This document shows, piece after piece, positions 27,353-34,111 of a stretch of 34,111 bases of DNA. The stretch is from positions 1-34,111 of the forward strand of contig JADZDA010000162.1 of assembly GCA_020851255.1 (NCBI GenBank), read 5' to 3'. Numbering within the stretch: position 1 is the stretch's first letter; each line of letters opens with the position of its first letter. Below the pieces are notes generated by a model, which was not told the DNA's origin, did not search any database, and saw only the letters and a program-made list of their open reading frames with translations. Position numbers and translations under genes: made by a program. The stretch comes from Burkholderiales bacterium (lineage in GTDB: Bacteria; Pseudomonadota; Gammaproteobacteria; Burkholderiales; Casimicrobiaceae).

Positions 27353-28120
27353 GTGCAGTTCTTGATCCGTTCCTACACCTGCCTGTGTACGGCGCTGGCG
27401 CTGGTCCTGATCCTCTCTGCCGGAACCCCGCCGATGGCGGATGCCCAGCAGCCGGGGAGCCGGGCACCGAACTTCGGCAGCGTCGCCGCGACTCGACACA
27501 ACCTGAAGATGAGCTACCTGGGCGCCGGCGCCGGGTGGATGAGTCTGTCGCGCAACGACTACGGCGAGGTCTGCGTGTACTGCCACACGCCGCACGGCGC
27601 GTATTGCACCAGTTGCCACGACGAGGCCAATGGCGCCGGGGCCTCGCGCGGCGGCCACCGGCCACCCGGACATCCGCCCGTGGCGGGCGCGCGCGCAGGT
27701 GTACCCGCGGACGAACCCGAGCCGACCGGCCCCGCGCGGGCGCTGCGGCTCCACGATCGGCCGCCGCGTCTCGCGCAGCCCTCGCCGGCGGTGCGGGCGG
27801 GCGAGCGCCTGTTCCAGGCGAACTGCGCGTTCTGCCACGCGGCGGACGGCACCGGGCGCAGCTGGTTCGGCCGCTTCATCGATCCCCCTCCGCGCGATCT
27901 CACCGACCCGCGCGCGATGGCGGGGATGACGCGCGCACGGCTCTCCCGCGCGATCGAGGACGGGGTCGACGGATCATCGATGCCGGCCTGGCGCGGCGTG
28001 CTCGCGGCCGGCGAGATCGAAGCGATCGCCGCGTACGTCGAGCGGGCATTCATCGCGCCGGCGGACGCGCAGCTCGCCGCGCGCCGCTGGCGCGGACTCA
28101 GCGCTCGCGATCGCCGATGA
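27353..28120 (+). CDS. Periplasmic c-type cytochrome with three CXXCH motifs (GTG start)
   Basis: A 255-residue exported protein. The signal peptide (hydrophobic about 9-24) is probably cut after ADA (31). The N-terminal part (NFGSVAATRHNLKMSYLG, NDYGEVCVYCHTPHG) resembles doubled-CXXCH cytochromes and holds haem sites CVYCH (74-78) and CTSCH (85-89). After a Pro/Arg-rich linker comes a class I cytochrome c domain with CAFCH (158-162) and axial-ligand candidate M210 (SSMPAW). The GTG is the only standard start after an in-frame TAA at 27338. An FNR box lies 78 bases upstream. Third-base composition is odd at about 27655-27720. The 3' end overlaps convergent hpnE by 23 bases. Confidence 0.82.
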   Translation: MQFLIRSYTCLCTALALVLILSAGTPPMADAQQPGSRAPNFGSVAATRHNLKMSYLGAGAGWMSLSRNDYGEVCVYCHTPHGAYCTSCHDEANGAGASRGGHRPPGHPPVAGARAGVPADEPEPTGPARALRLHDRPPRLAQPSPAVRAGERLFQANCAFCHAADGTGRSWFGRFIDPPPRDLTDPRAMAGMTRARLSRAIEDGVDGSSMPAWRGVLAAGEIEAIAAYVERAFIAPADAQLAARRWRGLSARDRR

Positions 28121-29504
28121 GTGCGCGGGCGGCGCGCTCGCCGCTCGCGACGGCCGCCTCGAGCGTCGCCGGCAGCCCGGGATCGGTGTAGTCGCCGGCG
28201 AGATACAGCCGGTCGGCGATGCGGCCCGCTTCCGGCCGTGTCGCGCCGGGAACGCACGACCAGGTCGCCCGCCGCTCGGCGATCACCTGCGACCAGACCG
28301 GCGTGGGGAATTCCGGACGCAGCCGCCTGAGCTGCGCGTGCACTTCGCCGAACAGCGATTTCGCGTCGAGGTCGTCATGCGGCCCGCCGGCGGAGATCAC
28401 GATCGCGAGGAACCCGCGGAGCGCATGCGCCTGCGCGGCCTCCGGCGAGCGCTCCAGGACGTCGTGGCGATCGACGACCCAGTGTCCGGGACGGTCGTCG
28501 AGCCGGGCGATATGGGCGGGCAGCCTCAGGCGCTCGCGGAAACCCAGCCAGACCGTGGTCGTCGGTTCGTAGCCGAGCGCTCCGGTGAGCCCGATCGCGC
28601 GCCCGACTCCCGGCAGGGCGGCGACCCCAGGCGAGAACGCCCCCTCGAGCTGGTGGGGTCCGACCGCGACGATCGCCGCCGACGCCGTCCACTGGCCTTC
28701 GGTGGCCACGATGTCGACGCCGTCGTCCCGAATCGCGGCGACCTGGGCGGTCGACCGCAGGCGCACCTCGCCTCCGCGCGCTTCGACGCGGCGCGCCGCG
28801 GCCTCGGGCAGGAGTTCGGACAGGTCGAGCAGCGGCAGCAGGAAATCCGTGCCGCCCCGCCCGGCGGCGAGACGCCCGAGGATGCGCGCGAACATCGCCG
28901 ACGAGGCGCGTTCGGTCGGCGTGTTGAGCGCCGCGAGCGAGAGCGGGGCCAGCAGCCGCCGGACCGACGGGGGCAGCGGCGCGAGCAGGCCGTCGACGGT
29001 CTCGCCGTCCGGCCGCGCATACCGGGATTTCGCGAGGCCCCGCAGCCACCGGACCGCGGCGAGGCGCTCGTTCCAGTCGAGTGCGCGCGAACGCAGCATG
29101 CCGCCGACGAGGTCCCACGGCGGAGGCAGCCGGGCCGCCTCGAGCAGCGGTCCGGGGCTGCGCTCGAACGGCGCGACGACGAGCCGGAATCGCCGCAAGC
29201 CCGGATCCGCGTCCGGCTGCTGGTGGATCCCGCGCAGCACCGCGAGAGTCGCGCCGTAGGCGCCCATCAGCAGATGCTGGCCGTTGTCGATCGCGAGCCC
29301 CGAACGTTCGACCCGGCGCGCGCGGCCCCCGAGCACCGATCCCGCCTCGTGGACGACCACCGGGATTCCGCTCGCGGACAGGCGGTAGGCGGCGACCGCG
29401 CCCGCCCAGCCGCCGCCGAGGACGGCGACCGGGCGCGCCGGCGGCGGGCCGCGCGCCGCCGGCGCATCGCCGCGATCCGGTGACGGACGGGGCTCCGCGC
29501 TCAT
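28098..29504 (-). CDS. hpnE: Hydroxysqualene dehydroxylase (squalene-associated FAD-dependent desaturase)
   Basis: A 468-residue flavoprotein. The FAD-binding Rossmann motif GGGWAG (30-35, GxGxxG) is followed by E53, then GGRARR and IDNGQHLLMGAY, and the C-terminal FAD segment LYLAGDYTDPGLPATLEAAVASGERAA-type block. HpnE reduces hydroxysqualene to squalene, the last of the three HpnCDE steps from farnesyl diphosphate. The ATG at 29502-29504 overlaps the hpnD stop by four bases. The preceding open frame is a shadow. Confidence 0.93.
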   Translation of the reverse strand: MSAEPRPSPDRGDAPAARGPPPARPVAVLGGGWAGAVAAYRLSASGIPVVVHEAGSVLGGRARRVERSGLAIDNGQHLLMGAYGATLAVLRGIHQQPDADPGLRRFRLVVAPFERSPGPLLEAARLPPPWDLVGGMLRSRALDWNERLAAVRWLRGLAKSRYARPDGETVDGLLAPLPPSVRRLLAPLSLAALNTPTERASSAMFARILGRLAAGRGGTDFLLPLLDLSELLPEAAARRVEARGGEVRLRSTAQVAAIRDDGVDIVATEGQWTASAAIVAVGPHQLEGAFSPGVAALPGVGRAIGLTGALGYEPTTTVWLGFRERLRLPAHIARLDDRPGHWVVDRHDVLERSPEAAQAHALRGFLAIVISAGGPHDDLDAKSLFGEVHAQLRRLRPEFPTPVWSQVIAERRATWSCVPGATRPEAGRIADRLYLAGDYTDPGLPATLEAAVASGERAARALIGDRER

Positions 29505-30337
29505 CGGGTCGCGCGCGCGCTCTTCCAGGCGATCCACAGCTTGCGGATCGGCGTGAGCGCGATGCGCCGGTCCAGGACGCGGTAGCCGTCGCGGGCGATC
29601 TCGTCGAGCAGCGCCCGGTAGATCGCCGCCATCGCGAGTCCGGTCCGCTGGGCGCGCCGGTCCTCGGGCGGAAGCTGCCCGAGCGCGCGGTCGTACCAGC
29701 CGAGCGCGCGTTCGACCTGGAACGCCATCAGGTCACGGAAGCCCGGCTCCTCGCGGGCGCGCAGGATCGACGACGGCGACACGCCGTGGCGCGCGAGTTC
29801 GGCCAGCGGCAGGTAGACGCGCCCGCGCCGGGCGTCCTCGCCGACGTCGCGGATGATGTTGGTGAGCTGGAAGGCGATGCCGAGGTCGCGCGCGTAGCCG
29901 CGCGTCGCCGGATTCCGGTAGCCGAAGATCTCCGCCGACAGCAGTCCGACGACGCCGGCCACCCGGTGGCAGTAACGCTCGAGATCGGCGAAGTCGGTGT
30001 ATCGCGACTGCGTGACGTCCATCTCCATGCCGTCGATGACGGCGTCGAAATGCTCGCGGGGCAGCTGCCAGCGTTCGGCGACCGGCGCGAGCGCGCGCGC
30101 CACCGGATGCTGGGGCGACCCGTTCCAGGCGGCGGCGATCTCGCCTCGCCACCAGCCGAGCTTCGCGCGCGCGAGCTCCGGGTCGTGCGCCTCGTCGACG
30201 ACGTCGTCGACCTCGCGGCAGAACGCGTACAGCGCCGTGATCGCGCGGCGTCGATCGAGCGGCAGCAGCCGGAAGCTGTAGTAGAACGACGACCCGCTCT
30301 TCGCCGCCGCCTGCTCGCAGTACTCGTCGGGGGTCAT
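29501..30337 (-). CDS. hpnD: Presqualene diphosphate synthase
   Basis: A 278-residue member of the squalene/phytoene synthase family. First aspartate-rich motif: FCREVDDVVDE (D44, D45, D48). Second: NIIRDVGEDARRGRVYLP (D164, E167, D168). SGSSFYYSFRLLP near the start is also characteristic. HpnD condenses two farnesyl diphosphates to presqualene diphosphate. The ATG at 30335-30337 overlaps the hpnC stop, and its own stop overlaps hpnE, so the three are translated as a coupled set. Confidence 0.95.
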   Translation of the reverse strand: MTPDEYCEQAAAKSGSSFYYSFRLLPLDRRRAITALYAFCREVDDVVDEAHDPELARAKLGWWRGEIAAAWNGSPQHPVARALAPVAERWQLPREHFDAVIDGMEMDVTQSRYTDFADLERYCHRVAGVVGLLSAEIFGYRNPATRGYARDLGIAFQLTNIIRDVGEDARRGRVYLPLAELARHGVSPSSILRAREEPGFRDLMAFQVERALGWYDRALGQLPPEDRRAQRTGLAMAAIYRALLDEIARDGYRVLDRRIALTPIRKLWIAWKSARATR

Positions 30338-31164
30338 GCGCCGGCGCCGCGCAGCGCCTGCCAGCCGACGCGCGCCCAGTCGGCGCCGCCCAGGGTCGGC
30401 CGGCGCCGGAAGACGTCGCCGGCGACCGCGTCGATGCGATCGAGGATCGCGAGCCCGCCGGCGATCACGGCGCGGATCTCCAGCGCCTGCCGCCAGCGCA
30501 GCGCGCGCGCGAGCGGCCGGCCGCGCTCGAGCAGGCCCCGGGCCCGGCGGGTCTGGAACCGCATCAGCTCGCGCCAGCGCCGATCGCAGCGCCCCGCCGC
30601 GATCGCGGCTACGTCGACGCCGTGCGCAGCCATTTCGTCCTGCGGCAGGTAGACGCGCCCCTTGGTCCAGTCGACGGCGACGTCCTGCCAGAAGTTGGCG
30701 AGCTGCAGACCGGTACACACCGCGTCGCTCGCCGGGAGGAGGTCGGGTTCGGGGCGTCCGAACACCGCCAGCACCAGCCGGCCGACCGGATCGGCCGAGC
30801 GGCGGCAGTAGTCGCGCAGCGCCGCGTAGTCCGGGTACCGGTGCACGGTGACGTCCTGCTCGAAGGCGGACAGCAGGTCCAGCAGCGGTGCGCAGGGCAG
30901 CGCGTGTTCGCGGACCGCCGCGAGGAGGTCGCGGAACGGCGGTTGTCCGAGGCTCGGGTCCGCATCCCGGCCGCCCGCGATGGCCTGCACGGCGGCCCGG
31001 TACGCGCCGAGCGCCGCCAGCCGGTCCCCTGCCGGGGCATCCCCCTCGTCGGCCAGGTCGTCGGCCGCCCGCGCGTAGCGGTAGAGCGCGACGATCGCCC
31101 GCCGCTCGCGCCGGGGGACGAGGAGCGAGGCGACCGGGAAGTTCTCGGCGTGGCCGTCGGGCAC
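30334..31164 (-). CDS. hpnC: Hydroxysqualene synthase
   Basis: A 276-residue squalene/phytoene synthase-family enzyme, with the HpnC-typical start HAENFPVASLLVP. Aspartate-rich motifs are ARAADDLADEGD (D35, D36, D39) and LANFWQDVAVDWTKGRVYLP (D161, D165). HpnC converts presqualene diphosphate to hydroxysqualene. It is the first gene of hpnC-hpnD-hpnE; the squalene-hopene cyclase gene is not in the window. The 114 bases upstream to tRNA-Leu hold an 8-bp inverted repeat (31168-31175 / 31201-31208) but no clear hpnC promoter. Confidence 0.94.
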   Translation of the reverse strand: MPDGHAENFPVASLLVPRRERRAIVALYRYARAADDLADEGDAPAGDRLAALGAYRAAVQAIAGGRDADPSLGQPPFRDLLAAVREHALPCAPLLDLLSAFEQDVTVHRYPDYAALRDYCRRSADPVGRLVLAVFGRPEPDLLPASDAVCTGLQLANFWQDVAVDWTKGRVYLPQDEMAAHGVDVAAIAAGRCDRRWRELMRFQTRRARGLLERGRPLARALRWRQALEIRAVIAGGLAILDRIDAVAGDVFRRRPTLGGADWARVGWQALRGAGA

Positions 31165-31231
31165 GGGCGGGCGTTTCGCGGTCTCAGAGGCGGTTGGATG
31201 AACGCCCGTGGCTGCGCGGGCCGGGATCGGC

Positions 31232-31237
31232 TATCAT
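31232..31237 (+). promoter_or_regulatory. Putative -10 element of tRNA-Leu
   Basis: TATCAT ends 41 bases before the tRNA 5' end, which would give a precursor leader of about 35 bases. The -35 region is weak. Confidence 0.45.
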
Positions 31238-31278
31238 TTCGGGTTTGGCAGGCCGGTTCTGCGGGTGTCAGCGGCGCC

Positions 31279-31363
<85 letters not shown>

Positions 31364-31503
31364 GCACCCGCGAGATCGCCCAGGAACGGCCCCGCGCCCT
31401 GACGGGCGCCGCAGACTGTAGCACGCCCCACGCATCCGGCACCGCCACGAGCCACGACCGTCCGCTCCGTTCGACGTCCCGTCCCGAAATCGACCGACCA
31501 CCC

Positions 31504-32808
31504 ATGACCGAGCTTTCCACTCCCTCCGGCCTCGAACGTCGCCTCGACGTCGCGGTGCCGCTCAAAGACATCGAAGGCGAGGTCGTCAAGCGGCTCGCCC
31601 AGCTCGCCCGGACCGTGAAGATCCCCGGGTTCCGTCCCGGTCACGTGCCGCTCAAGATGGTCGCCCAGCAGTACGGTCCCCAGGTGCGGACCGACGTGAT
31701 CGGGGAGGCGGTGCAGTCCCGGTTCAACGAGGCCGTGCGCGCGCAGAACCTGCGCATCGCCGGCCAGCCGAGGATCGAACCCGCCGCCGGTGCCGCCGGC
31801 GAATCGCTCGCCTTCTCCGCGGTGTTCGAGGTCTATCCGGAGATCACTTTCGGCGACCTGTCGGGCGTTTCGATCGAGCGGCCCCAGGTCGACATCGGCG
31901 AAACGGACATCGACCGCACGATCGGCGTGCTGCGCCGGCAGCGGGCGGCGTGGAACGACACCGACCGTCAGGCGCAGGACGGCGACCGGGTGGTCGTCGA
32001 TTTCACCGGGACGATCGACGGCGTCGAGTTCGCCGGCGGACAGGCCCGCGACTTCACGATCGCGATCGGCGAAGGCCGGATGCTGCCGGAGTTCGAGGCG
32101 GCGGTCACCGGTGTGCGCGCCGGCGAATCCCGGACCTTCCCGCTGGAATTCCCCGCGGACTACCACGGCCGGGAAGTCGCCGGGAAAACCGCGTCGTTCA
32201 CGCTCGCCGTCAAGCGGGTGTCCGAGCCGGCGCTGCCGCCGCTCGACGAGGAATTCGCCCGGGCGTTCGGCATCGCGAACGGCTCGCTCGAAGAACTGCG
32301 CGCGGAAATCAGCCAGAACCTGGAACTCGAACTCGCCCGGAAGGTGGAGTCGGTCGTCAAGGAACAGGCGCTCGCCGCGCTGCGCGCGCAGGCGACGTTC
32401 GAGGCGCCGCGTACGATCGTGGAGGCCGAGGCGAGTGCGATGGCCGAGAACATGGCCGCCGAGCTCAGGCAGCAGGGCATGAAGACCGAAGACCTCAAGC
32501 TCGACGTCGCCATGTTCCGGCAGCAGGCGACCGACCGCGTCATCCTGGGTCTGGCGCTCGGCGAACTCGTGCGCAATCACGGGCTCGCCGCCACCCGCGA
32601 GCAGGTGCGCGCGCGCGTCGAGGCCCTCGCCCGGACCTACGAGCAGCCCGAGGCGGTGATCCGGTGGCATTACGAGAAACCGGAGCGGCTGACCGAGTTC
32701 GAGACGGCCGCGGTCGAACGCAACGTCGTCGACTGGGTGCTCAAGCGTGCGCGCGTCATCGACCGGCCGACGACCTTCGAGGCCTTGATGGGACCGGCGC
32801 GCGTCTGA
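31504..32808 (+). CDS. tig: Trigger factor
   Basis: A 434-residue ribosome-associated chaperone and prolyl isomerase. The N-terminal ribosome-binding domain has the signature GFRPGHVP (42-49). The FKBP-type PPIase domain (about 155-245) contains [14 protein letters not shown] and [13 protein letters not shown]. The helical C-terminal chaperone arms follow. Length is typical. It lies upstream of clpP-clpX in the usual order, separated by 142 bases that hold a heat-shock-type promoter. No terminator T-run is seen after it. Confidence 0.96.
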   Translation: MTELSTPSGLERRLDVAVPLKDIEGEVVKRLAQLARTVKIPGFRPGHVPLKMVAQQYGPQVRTDVIGEAVQSRFNEAVRAQNLRIAGQPRIEPAAGAAGESLAFSAVFEVYPEITFGDLSGVSIERPQVDIGETDIDRTIGVLRRQRAAWNDTDRQAQDGDRVVVDFTGTIDGVEFAGGQARDFTIAIGEGRMLPEFEAAVTGVRAGESRTFPLEFPADYHGREVAGKTASFTLAVKRVSEPALPPLDEEFARAFGIANGSLEELRAEISQNLELELARKVESVVKEQALAALRAQATFEAPRTIVEAEASAMAENMAAELRQQGMKTEDLKLDVAMFRQQATDRVILGLALGELVRNHGLAATREQVRARVEALARTYEQPEAVIRWHYEKPERLTEFETAAVERNVVDWVLKRARVIDRPTTFEALMGPARV

Positions 32809-32845
32809 CCGGGCGCGTTCCCCTCCGGTCGCGGCGGGAAGGGCG

Positions 32846-32874
32846 CTTGACGGACGGCGCCGGCGGTCCCATCT
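32846..32874 (+). promoter_or_regulatory. Putative sigma-32 (RpoH) promoter of clpP-clpX
   Basis: CTTGACG (32846-32852) and TCCCATCT (32867-32874) are separated by 14 bases. Against the heat-shock consensus CTTGAAA-N13-15-CCCCATnT this is 5/7 plus one mismatch in the -10. The predicted clpP leader is about 70 bases. Heat induction of clpPX through sigma-32 is established in Escherichia coli. Confidence 0.6.
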
Positions 32875-32950
32875 TGACGGGACGCCGGCCGCGTCGCCGA
32901 GTCCGCAGTATCACGCGGACGGAATTGTCAACTACAACGCAGGATCGACC

Positions 32951-33562
32951 ATGACCGACCCGCAGGGGCTGGGCCTCATCCCGATGGTGATCGAGCAGAG
33001 CGGACGCGGCGAGCGCGCGTACGACATCTACTCGCGCCTGCTCAAGGAGCGCGTGGTCTTCCTGGTCGGTGCGGTCAACGAAGCGACCGCGAACCTGGTG
33101 GTCGCCCAACTCCTGTTCCTCGAGTCGGAGAACCCCGACAAGGACATCCACTTCTACATCAATTCGCCGGGCGGCTCGGTGTCCGCGGGCATGGCCGTCT
33201 ACGACACCATGCAGTTCATCAAGCCGGACGTGTCGACGCTGTGCACCGGCATGGCCGCCTCGATGGGCGCCTTCCTGCTGGCCGCCGGCGCCAAGGGCAA
33301 GCGTTTCGCCCTCCCCAATTCGACGGTGATGATCCACCAGCCGATGGGCGGGTTCCAGGGGCAGGCGTCCGACATCGAGATCCACGCCAAGTACATCCTG
33401 TCGCTGCGCGAGCGCCTGAACAAGCTGCTCGCCGTCCACACCGGTCAGCCGATCGACAAGATCGAGCGCGACACCGACCGGGACAATTTCCTGACCGCCG
33501 ACGAGGCCGTCGGCTACGGACTGGTGGACAAGGTCTTGCAGAAGCGGGGCGAGGGCGGGTAG
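32951..33562 (+). CDS. clpP: ATP-dependent Clp protease proteolytic subunit
   Basis: A 203-residue serine protease that forms the tetradecameric chamber used by ClpX and ClpA. Catalytic triad: S104 (GMAASMGAF), H129 (MIHQP) and D178. The oxyanion region [10 protein letters not shown] (71-80) and the handle region [13 protein letters not shown] are normal. A short N-terminal propeptide is likely. ATG 32951 has AGGA six bases upstream. It is followed by clpX after 33 bases. Confidence 0.98.
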   Translation: MTDPQGLGLIPMVIEQSGRGERAYDIYSRLLKERVVFLVGAVNEATANLVVAQLLFLESENPDKDIHFYINSPGGSVSAGMAVYDTMQFIKPDVSTLCTGMAASMGAFLLAAGAKGKRFALPNSTVMIHQPMGGFQGQASDIEIHAKYILSLRERLNKLLAVHTGQPIDKIERDTDRDNFLTADEAVGYGLVDKVLQKRGEGG

Positions 33563-33595
33563 AGTCTCCGTCAGGGTTCGATCGCAGGTCTTTGA

Positions 33596-34111
33596 ATGGC
33601 CGACAAATCTTCCGGCGACAAGCTGCTGTACTGCTCCTTCTGCGGCAAGAGCCAGCATGAGGTGCGCAAGCTCATCGCGGGCCCGTCGGTGTTCATCTGC
33701 GACGAGTGCATCGAGCTCTGCAACGACATCATCCGCGAGGAAGGCGCATCGGGCGCCGAGGCGCGCGGAGAACGCAACAAGCTGCCCACGCCGCACGAGA
33801 TCCGGTCGATCCTCGCCCAGTACGTGATCGGGCAGGAGCCCGCCAAGAAGATCCTGTCGGTCGCGGTCTACACCCACTACAAGCGGCTCGAGTCCGCCAG
33901 CGGCAAGGACGACGAGGTCGAGCTCTCGAAGAGCAACATCCTGTTGATCGGGCCGACCGGCTCGGGCAAGACGCTGCTCGCGCAGACGCTCGCGCGGCTG
34001 CTGGACGTCCCGTTCGTCATCGCCGACGCGACCACGCTCACCGAAGCGGGCTACGTGGGCGAGGACGTCGAGAACATCATCCAGAAGCTGCTGCAGAAGT
34101 GCGACTACGAC
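33596..34111 (+). CDS. clpX: ATP-dependent Clp protease ATPase subunit ClpX (partial)
   Basis: The first 172 codons of the unfoldase that feeds ClpP; the rest lies past the window end. The N-terminal zinc-binding domain has C13, C16, C35 and C38 (CSFC, CDEC). The start of the AAA+ domain follows, with [12 protein letters not shown] and the Walker A motif GPTGSGKT (119-126), then [18 protein letters not shown]. No defect is seen in the visible part. It is co-directional with clpP and likely transcribed with it. Confidence 0.97.
   Translation, partial: MADKSSGDKLLYCSFCGKSQHEVRKLIAGPSVFICDECIELCNDIIREEGASGAEARGERNKLPTPHEIRSILAQYVIGQEPAKKILSVAVYTHYKRLESASGKDDEVELSKSNILLIGPTGSGKTLLAQTLARLLDVPFVIADATTLTEAGYVGEDVENIIQKLLQKCDYD

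Noticed and set aside
27262-28191. Alternative open frame starting MIWIKYR over the cytochrome gene
   Set aside because: It lacks haem motifs in frame and ends as an Arg-rich shadow. The GTG 27353 frame has signal peptide and three CXXCH motifs.
31385-31420. Hairpin GCGCCC-TGAC-GGGCGC after tRNA-Leu as a terminator
   Set aside because: It has a short stem without a T-run, so it cannot be called an intrinsic terminator.
32874-32902. Second promoter at TTGACG (32874-32879)
   Set aside because: No acceptable -10 lies 16-18 bases downstream. The TATCAC at 32909 is too far.

Overview
The window is one contiguous, gene-dense, high-GC (roughly 70% by eye) bacterial chromosome segment. It has about 35 protein genes and three tRNA genes, and no insertion sequence, prophage, CRISPR array or rRNA gene was seen. 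Gene content and order point to a betaproteobacterium: thrS-infC-rpmI-rplT-pheS-pheT-ihfA-merR-tRNA-Pro, mltG-tmk-holB-pilZ-tatD, ratA-rnfH divergent from smpB, hpnCDE, tig-clpP-clpX, and a Bug-type (TctC) binding protein. I cannot place it below class level. No gap between genes exceeds 300 bases; the largest are 11146-11393 (nothing recognised) and 27136-27352 (carries an FNR-type box).

Layout. 1-329 is the start of a leftward response regulator cut by the window edge. 480-8203 is the leftward translation operon: a thrS leader with its own short reading frame and terminator, then thrS, infC (ATT start), rpmI, rplT, a second terminator, pheS, pheT, ihfA, a MerR-type regulator and tRNA-Pro. 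8201-11145 is a leftward three-gene set of unknown substrate (URO-D family protein, Bug-type periplasmic receptor, 3-hydroxyisobutyrate-dehydrogenase-like enzyme). A divergent PLP enzyme (11394-12461) and tRNA-Val follow. 12702-18842 is a leftward run of a membrane acetyltransferase-like protein and type II secretion genes gspG-H-I-J-K-L-M-N. No gspC, D, E or F lies in the window.

From 18898 rightward come mltG, tmk, holB, pilZ, tatD and a periplasmic ankyrin protein. 23569-24908 (leftward) holds an NlpC/P60 hydrolase, rnfH and ratA, divergent from smpB and an acyl-CoA synthetase. 27353-28120 is a three-CXXCH cytochrome c behind a consensus FNR/ANR box. It converges on hpnC-hpnD-hpnE (squalene synthesis for hopanoids). 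The window ends with tRNA-Leu, tig, clpP and the start of clpX.

The genes are mostly housekeeping, so the most interesting signals are regulatory. They are: a leader-peptide/terminator arrangement in front of thrS; an AT-rich promoter-like island inside thrS; a terminator in front of pheS with no room for a pheM-like leader; palindromic -10 elements next to the gspG and NlpC/P60 start codons, the gspG one able to serve both strands; an FNR-type promoter for the cytochrome; and a heat-shock-type promoter for clpP-clpX. All regulatory readings are inferred from sequence alone.
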